The position numbers and the translations under genes are program-made. A stretch of DNA of 64,000 bases. It comes from Citrifermentans bremense R1 (GTDB taxonomy: Bacteria; Desulfobacterota; Desulfuromonadia; Geobacterales; Geobacteraceae). The notes beneath the pieces are model-generated. The model had not been told where the DNA came from, made no database searches, and saw only the letters and a list, made by a program, of their open reading frames with translations. This document shows positions 62,328-64,000 of the stretch, in pieces. How positions within the stretch are numbered: the first letter of the stretch is position 1; each line of letters opens with the position of its first letter. The stretch lies in NCBI RefSeq assembly GCF_000426865.1, contig NZ_AUGE01000018.1, positions 1 through 64,000 of the forward strand, read 5' to 3'.

Positions 62328-62411
62328 AGATTGCTTTGCGGTGGCACTTTTGTTAACATGGCGCGCGGAAACGCACCACGACGCCGTTCGCGCCGAGAAA
62401 GGAGGGGCTTT

Positions 62412-62993
62412 TTGAGAACCGCCAGCCGCATCATCGCTCTATGCTCGTCCTGCCTCATTTTTCTGGCCCTGCCGGTACACGCGCAGCCCCCTTCACCCCA
62501 TCATGTCAGCGTCCTTGAAGGGCTCGTGATCGGAGTCGCCGAAGGTGACCGGCTCACGGTCAATTCCTTCGGCACCGAGATCCCGGTCCGGCTCTACGGG
62601 ATTGCCGCGCCCCAGACCGCCAAGGTGGACAAGTTCACCGGCTGGTACAAACCGGGGCAGCCTTACGCCGAGGATGCCTTCCGGGCCCTCTCGATCAAGG
62701 TGCTGCACCAGCAGGTCAAGGTGGTGATCCGCAGCACATTGGTTTCCAAGATGGACCCCACGCAGATCGCCGTAGCGGTGGTGTATCTCGACGGCCGCAA
62801 TATCAACATGGAGATGCTGGGCGACGGTTGGGCCTGGGCGGACAGCAGGTTTTTGAGCAGGGTCGACCATCCCCGCTACATGACCGCCGAGCGCGTAGCG
62901 CGTAACAGGAAAAACGGGCTCTGGGCCCAGGAAAACCCGCAGCCCCCCTGGAACTTCAAGCCGCAGATAAAGATTCGGCCCAAGCAGAACTGA
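62412..62993 (+). CDS. Secreted thermonuclease-like (SNase) protein, TTG start
   Basis: The staphylococcal-nuclease fold protein has PVRLYGIAAPQTAKVDKFTG, then YAEDAFRALSIKVLHQQVKV, VAVVYLDGRNINMEMLGDGW, and AERVARNRKNGLWAQ. The catalytic D/R/E/R pattern is only partly met: E appears as Q in the A-P-Q-T segment. The TTG at 62412 is chosen because AGGAGGGG (62400-62407) precedes it and it opens a clean signal peptide (RTASRIIALCSSCLIFLALP, then VHA). ATG 62358 would add a basic 18-residue stretch with no ribosome site. Confidence 0.75.
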   Translation: MRTASRIIALCSSCLIFLALPVHAQPPSPHHVSVLEGLVIGVAEGDRLTVNSFGTEIPVRLYGIAAPQTAKVDKFTGWYKPGQPYAEDAFRALSIKVLHQQVKVVIRSTLVSKMDPTQIAVAVVYLDGRNINMEMLGDGWAWADSRFLSRVDHPRYMTAERVARNRKNGLWAQENPQPPWNFKPQIKIRPKQN

Positions 62994-63442
62994 CCACCCC
63001 CTCCAGCACGTCCTCCCTGCAATTTAATGCCGTGTTTACAGCTGAATAGAAAATGCCGTCCCCCTGGACTCCGGCCGCAGCACTGAGGTACCACCCGTGC
63101 CGTCGGCTGGTGCCGGCGGAAGAAAAAACGGGACCTTACAGTCACCATTCCGCCTGGCCCGGTTTTAACTGTTCCATTTCGATACGCTTATCTGTTACAT
63201 TTGGTGACAGTTGTCTCGAAATAGCGCGGGCGTTACCGGGGCAGAAGCAGGTGGCAAGTGCGTTGTAGGCGGTTTCGCCCCTATGGTGTAAAAAACCGTC
63301 TCATCATTTTGTATTCAAGATGTTACCTTTGGTCTTCATTAAAAATATTGCCGCGCCGTCGCCGGCACCCCGAGGTTGGTACCGATCTTGCCAGATGTAA
63401 ACACAATAGCGACGGATGCAACACCGCTTTAGGGAGTCGAAA
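62994..63442. promoter_or_regulatory. Upstream region of the iron alcohol dehydrogenase
   Basis: These 449 bases hold no gene. CTGTTACATTTGGTGACAG (63192-63210) is a near-perfect dyad. TGGCAAGTGCGTTGTA (63251-63266) is close to a sigma-54 -24/-12 element but has GT in place of the final GC. Together they suggest activator-dependent expression of the dehydrogenase, weakly. Confidence 0.35.
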
Positions 63443-64000
63443 ATGGAAATAAGCAAGTTTGTAGCGCCTGAAATCATCTTCGGGCGGGGCTCTTTGAGCC
63501 AGATCGGTGAGAGCGTGGTCCGCCTGGGCGTTTCCAAGGTGTTCATGGTGAGCGACGACCACGTCATCTCCGCCGGGTGGGTGGACCAGGCCGTGGAATA
63601 CCTGCGCGCCGCAGGGCTTGAAACGGTGATCTTCTCCAGCCTCACCACCAACCCGAAGGACCGCGAGGTGACTGAGGGGACGGCGAAGTACCTCTCTTCC
63701 GGATGCGACGGCATCGTCTCCGTCGGAGGAGGGAGCCCCACCGACGTTGCCAAGGCGATCGCCACCATCGCCTCCAACGGCGGGAAGCTGCAGGATTACG
63801 AGGGGGTCAACAAGATCAGCGTGCCGCTCCCCCCGATGGTCATCGTCCCCAGCACCGCCGGCGCTGGCTCGGAGGTGAGCCAGTTCACCATCATCGTCGA
63901 CACCAAAAGAAAGTTGAAGATGTCGATCATCTCCAGGTCGCTCATCCCTGACATCGCCATCGTCGATCCGGAACTTCTGAAGACCAAGGACGCGAAACTG
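63443..64000 (+). CDS. Iron-containing alcohol dehydrogenase, 5' part
   Basis: The first 186 residues are in the window; the gene runs off the end. MEISKFVAPEIIFGRGSLSQ is the family opening. The NAD site GCDGIVSVGGGSPTDVAKAI carries G-G-G-S-P-x-D-x-A-K, and IVPSTAGAGSEVSQFTIIVD and PDIAIVDPELL are also typical (P-S-T-x-G-x-G-S-E). The iron ligands lie beyond the window. AGGGAGT precedes the ATG. Substrates range from short alcohols to butanol or lactaldehyde. Confidence 0.9.
   Translation, partial: MEISKFVAPEIIFGRGSLSQIGESVVRLGVSKVFMVSDDHVISAGWVDQAVEYLRAAGLETVIFSSLTTNPKDREVTEGTAKYLSSGCDGIVSVGGGSPTDVAKAIATIASNGGKLQDYEGVNKISVPLPPMVIVPSTAGAGSEVSQFTIIVDTKRKLKMSIISRSLIPDIAIVDPELLKTKDAKL

Overview
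The window is a bacterial chromosome segment of roughly 60% GC. It carries dense operons on both strands, with many palindromic repeats between them. Gene content and style point to a Geobacter-like member of the Desulfuromonadota (Geobacterales). Indicators are a cytosolic four-subunit NiFe hydrogenase, a c-heme sensor kinase, an NrfD/HybB membrane protein, a UPF0182 protein, an O-acetylhomoserine sulfhydrylase cluster with a ThiS-like sulfur carrier, and dispersed GGGGACAGGCT-type hairpins. The assignment to this group is inference; no rRNA is present, and I saw no tRNA.

Layout. 1-2.5 kb is a worn accessory patch: a dehydrogenase tail, a 40-codon ADP-ribosylglycohydrolase stump, a GNAT acetyltransferase, a hicB antitoxin beside a frameshifted hicA, and a VOC protein. 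2.7-7.5 kb holds threonine aldolase, a DMT exporter and a polar amino-acid ABC importer. 7.7-10.4 kb holds a porin and a LivK lipoprotein. 10.6-12.5 kb is a promoter, a yybP-ykoY (Mn2+) riboswitch with a visible terminator switch, then htpX and terC. 12.7-15.8 kb holds a UPF0182 protein and a small zinc-ribbon protein. 15.9-22.9 kb is a heavy-metal RND efflux operon (Cys/His-rich periplasmic protein, CzcC, CzcB and CzcA-like) plus a lipoprotein. 23.4-26.7 kb is livHMGF. 26.7-30.8 kb holds transporters and a YbaK-type deacylase. 31-35.4 kb is a three-gene phosphorelay with a c-heme sensor. 35.6-42.6 kb is trpG-trpD-trpC-trpB2-trpF followed by serA. 42.8-46.7 kb (minus) holds DAHP synthase and the NAD-salvage pair pncB-pncA behind a TPR gene. 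47-48.4 kb holds an SDR-like gene and an hsp20 interrupted by an amber codon. 48.4-49.4 kb is non-coding, with a DnaA box, a strong hairpin and gene debris. 49.5-53.3 kb (minus) is the hydrogenase. 53.5-55.4 kb holds a PHP phosphatase and mnmA. 55.6-59.6 kb (minus) is the thiocarboxylate sulfur-transfer cluster (TusA, sulfite reductase, JAMM protease, E1 enzyme, carrier protein, MetY), divergent from cysK. 61-64 kb holds a HybB-like protein, a secreted nuclease and a truncated iron alcohol dehydrogenase.

How it fits together. Two themes dominate. One is amino-acid and sulfur metabolism: tryptophan, serine, DAHP, cysteine, and homocysteine made with protein-bound sulfide, plus two amino-acid import systems. 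The other is envelope and redox or metal handling: Mn-controlled HtpX/TerC, metal RND efflux, the hydrogenase and heme sensing. The most informative regulatory element is the Mn2+ riboswitch. The most distinctive enzymatic system is the sulfur-carrier methionine cluster, whose carrier ends GGGR and so appears to need trimming by the neighbouring JAMM protease.
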